Positions 5,563 to 7,473 of a DNA stretch of 7,473 nucleotides are shown piece after piece. Within the stretch, counting starts at the first letter, position 1. Every line of letters begins with the position of its first letter. Where the stretch lies: the NCBI GenBank assembly GCA_903839715.1, contig CAIMDH010000139.1, positions 1-7,473 of the forward strand, read 5' to 3'. The DNA is from an uncultured bacterium (GTDB lineage Bacteria > Patescibacteriota > Minisyncoccia > Phycocordibacterales > UBA918). The notes under the pieces are model-generated. The model ran no database searches, was not told the origin of the DNA, and saw only the letters and a program-made list of their open reading frames with translations. The translations under genes were made by a program, and so were the position numbers.

Positions 5563-6591
5563 CTAAACAGTATGAATGCTTGAATAGTGTTCTTGCAAAA
5601 ACTGATCGACGATGACCGCAATCTGTTCTGGGGTCTCTTGCTCCATCAGTAATGCTCGAAGTTCACTCGCTCCATGAAAACCGTTTACATACGCTTTGTA
5701 GTGTTTTTTCATCAAGGCAAAACTCTTGAACGGTAATAATTCTGCAAAGAGTTTTGTGTGTTCCACCATAACGCGCAAGCGCTCATCGAGTGGTATTTGC
5801 TCTATATTCTTATCAGGATGAAAGAGCCACGGGTTGCCAAAGATGGCCCGGCCGAGCATCACACCATCAGCACCACTTTGTTCGGCCTTGAGGCGTGCGT
5901 CTGCGAGTGAAAGCGCGTCACCGTTACCAATAATCTTTACCCCCGGAGCCAGCGCATCACGAAGTTCCACCACGCGCGCCACTCGCTCCCAGCGCGCTGG
6001 TACTTTACTCATATCTTTGCGGGTCCGGGCGTGGATTGTCAGCGCTGCCGGCTGCTCAGCGAGCAATGCCGGTATCCACTCCTCTACCTGGTCAGTATTG
6101 TAGCCGAGACGAGTCTTCACAGTAACTGGAATGCCCCCCTCATGACTCTTGGCTCCACGCATAGCAGCTCGTATCACAGCCCTAGCAAGTTCGGGAGTTT
6201 TTATCATTGCTGCGCCACAACCCTGGTCAATAATTGCCCCGGCCGGGCAGCCCATATTAATATCAATACCATCAAAACCTAGCTCTAGGCAGAGCTTGGC
6301 GGCGTATTCCATATGCGCTTCATTGCGCGTAAAGAGCTGCGCCACAATCGGTCGCTCTTCCTCCACATACCGCAAATCAGCCATCAATTTTACCTTTCCT
6401 TCTGGCGTCGCCCGCACGAGTCCGTCTGCCGCCACAAACTCTGTCCACATGACGTCCGGCCCACCTACAGTACCGTCAGTACGAGTGTGTGCCGAGTACT
6501 TAGCAATCATCCGCCGAAAAGGCGCATCAGTGACGTCTGCCATTGGTGCCAGTACAAAAAATGGCGCTTTGAGATTTTGCCAAAAAGACAT
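5563..6591 (-). CDS. dus: tRNA-dihydrouridine synthase
   Basis: This FMN enzyme reduces specific uridines in tRNA to dihydrouridine using NADPH. With the start chosen here it has 342 residues. The N-terminal FMN-binding motif LAPMADVTDAPFRR is at 14-27, and the catalytic motif INMGCPAG at 111-118 with C115 as proton donor. TVKTRLG, HARTR, IIGNGDA and GVMLGRAIFGNPW follow in family order, covering the TIM barrel and phosphate-binding loops. A small C-terminal helical domain completes it. Compared with my memory of relatives, residues 33-44 (between AKY and PDVMWTEF) look like an insertion of about ten residues. The ATG at 6591 matches the family's usual MxFW start and has a -10-like sequence eight bases upstream. 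An in-frame GTG at 6609, preceded by GGAAAG, would add six residues and cannot be excluded. It lies 38 bases behind the ftsQ-like gene. Confidence 0.95.
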   Translation of the reverse strand: MSFWQNLKAPFFVLAPMADVTDAPFRRMIAKYSAHTRTDGTVGGPDVMWTEFVAADGLVRATPEGKVKLMADLRYVEEERPIVAQLFTRNEAHMEYAAKLCLELGFDGIDINMGCPAGAIIDQGCGAAMIKTPELARAVIRAAMRGAKSHEGGIPVTVKTRLGYNTDQVEEWIPALLAEQPAALTIHARTRKDMSKVPARWERVARVVELRDALAPGVKIIGNGDALSLADARLKAEQSGADGVMLGRAIFGNPWLFHPDKNIEQIPLDERLRVMVEHTKLFAELLPFKSFALMKKHYKAYVNGFHGASELRALLMEQETPEQIAVIVDQFLQEHYSSIHTV

Positions 6592-6599
6592 AGGTTTCT

Positions 6600-6608
6600 G
6601 TTGTATCA
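6600..6608 (-). promoter_or_regulatory. Weak extended -10 candidate upstream of dus
   Basis: The minus strand reads TGA-TACAAC eight bases before the ATG at 6591. The final C replaces the highly conserved T of the -10 consensus, so this is the weakest of the five candidates. It is listed because the spacing repeats that seen at the other genes. dus may simply be co-transcribed with the ftsQ-like gene. Confidence 0.2.
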
Positions 6609-6629
6609 CACTTTCCGCTCGACGAATAC

Positions 6630-7473
6630 TTATTCTACAAGCGGATCAATCGCTTCCACGGTAACAATTGTCTCTTCTGCTTCAACGACTGCCTCATCAG
6701 TACCAGTAGCAGTCGATGTCGCTACAACCTCTTCCCATTCTTCATTCACAAACACCCGAGTTCCGAAGCGTAAATCAAGGTATTTAAAATTACCGGGTTC
6801 AAGATGACTAAATTCTTCTGAGTTGCGAATAGTCTGGAGATTTTCAAATGGTTTCTCCTGATCATCGGTAAGAGTTGCTTTAATTTCACCACCGCCTGCC
6901 AAAGTATAAAATACGTCACGAGCTGAGTTGATCTCTACCTGTGAGACATACCACCCGATATCAGCCATTTGGTTAGTAAAAACTTTAGTATCTTTATAGT
7001 CATCTTCAGTGAATGGGCGAGACTTCAACACCAGCTCCTTTTCAGAGTCGTAGTACCGGACAACACTCTCTCCAAGGAGTGACGGGGCGACCGCAAAGGC
7101 ATAGCCAGTACCATCAAGGAAGTAGCACTCACTGTGGTTATCTAGACGACACCAGAGAGTATCCGGGACGTACTCGCCGTAGGTCACCTTAAGAGTCGTG
7201 CCAGAGACACGTACCACTCCGACGTCTTTGATGCGGTCAACTTGTTCTACTGCCGCTAAGATTTTTTCGTACGGATAAAAATATGCAAAGCGCTTGGGCA
7301 CTAACCGTAAATAAGCGCCTTGCAGTTCATTTTCAACACGACTCCTTACGCCAGTGGCGTCGATAGTAATACCACCCTCCACTTCGACTGTAGTAATAGT
7401 GAATGCCGGAATTCTGGTGCAGTACCACACCGCCGTCACAACCAGCCCAACCGCGGTTAGTACCAAAAAACCC
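6630..7473 (-). CDS. ftsQ: FtsQ/DivIB-like cell division protein, N-terminus outside the window
   Basis: FtsQ links early and late divisome proteins at the septum through a single membrane helix and an extracytoplasmic POTRA domain. At least 280 codons are visible; the frame remains open to the window edge, where the membrane helix (about the first 18 visible residues) already begins. The usual cytoplasmic N-terminus and start codon are therefore missing. A POTRA-like stretch follows (FTITTVEVEGG through TLKVTYGEYVPDTLWC). Then come a WC...CYFLDGTGYAF segment typical of the beta domain and a YLDLRFGTRVFV strand near the C-terminus that matches the FtsQ hallmark. Two cysteines eight residues apart in the extracytoplasmic part could form a disulfide. 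The protein ends with about 35 Thr/Glu/Val-rich residues, probably disordered. A TTG at 7466 could be called as a start but would cut the membrane helix, so I treat the gene as partial. Confidence 0.82.
   Translation of the reverse strand, partial: GFLVLTAVGLVVTAVWYCTRIPAFTITTVEVEGGITIDATGVRSRVENELQGAYLRLVPKRFAYFYPYEKILAAVEQVDRIKDVGVVRVSGTTLKVTYGEYVPDTLWCRLDNHSECYFLDGTGYAFAVAPSLLGESVVRYYDSEKELVLKSRPFTEDDYKDTKVFTNQMADIGWYVSQVEINSARDVFYTLAGGGEIKATLTDDQEKPFENLQTIRNSEEFSHLEPGNFKYLDLRFGTRVFVNEEWEEVVATSTATGTDEAVVEAEETIVTVEAIDPLVE

Noticed and set aside
6031..6807. Plus-strand open frames opposite dus and the ftsQ-like gene
   Set aside because: They are antisense shadows of GC-rich coding sequence with low-complexity Ser/Thr/Ala-rich translations and no recognisable domain.

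Overview
The window looks like a chromosomal segment from a Patescibacteria / Candidate Phyla Radiation bacterium, most likely of the Parcubacteria (Paceibacteria) group. This is inferred, not proven. The reasons are very tight gene packing, a short DnaX without the zinc module, weak or absent Shine-Dalgarno sites, short single-pass membrane proteins of unknown function, and a tRNA without an encoded CCA end. TGA serves as a normal stop (end of the gene at 205-834), so the TGA-glycine code of Gracilibacteria/Absconditabacteria is not in use.

Every gene is on the minus strand, so transcription runs from high to low coordinates. Read that way the order is: an FtsQ-like division protein (cut by the window edge, 7473-6630); a tRNA-dihydrouridine synthase (6591-5563); a 98-base spacer with a 12-bp inverted repeat and a promoter candidate; a 602-residue protein of unknown function with a C-terminal caspase-like (clan CD) fold (5464-3656); a 91-base spacer; two small single-pass membrane proteins (3564-3265 and 3254-2805), the second with a lysine/alanine-rich tail; a GC-rich hairpin; a D-Ala-D-Ala carboxypeptidase-like protein (2743-1895); DnaX (1875-838); a histidine phosphatase three bases behind dnaX (834-205); and tRNA-Gln(CUG) (106-36). 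No gap exceeds 100 bases. I see no mobile element, CRISPR array or origin.

Four genes are housekeeping: septum assembly (ftsQ), tRNA modification (dus), peptidoglycan trimming (dac) and the clamp loader (dnaX). The unusual part is the middle block, 3656-5540. Its large gene is clearly AT-richer than its neighbours in its N-terminal half, carries a His-Gly ... Ser-Cys-Ser-Thr-Gly pair typical of caspase-like peptidases, and has a 16-bp perfect palindrome resembling a bidirectional intrinsic terminator only 31 bases inside its reading frame.

A second window-wide pattern is that several start codons are preceded, at a nearly constant 8-10 bases, by a TA-rich -10-like hexamer, often with an upstream TGn. 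This suggests leaderless or near-leaderless transcripts. All functional calls rest on motifs read by eye; no database search was run.
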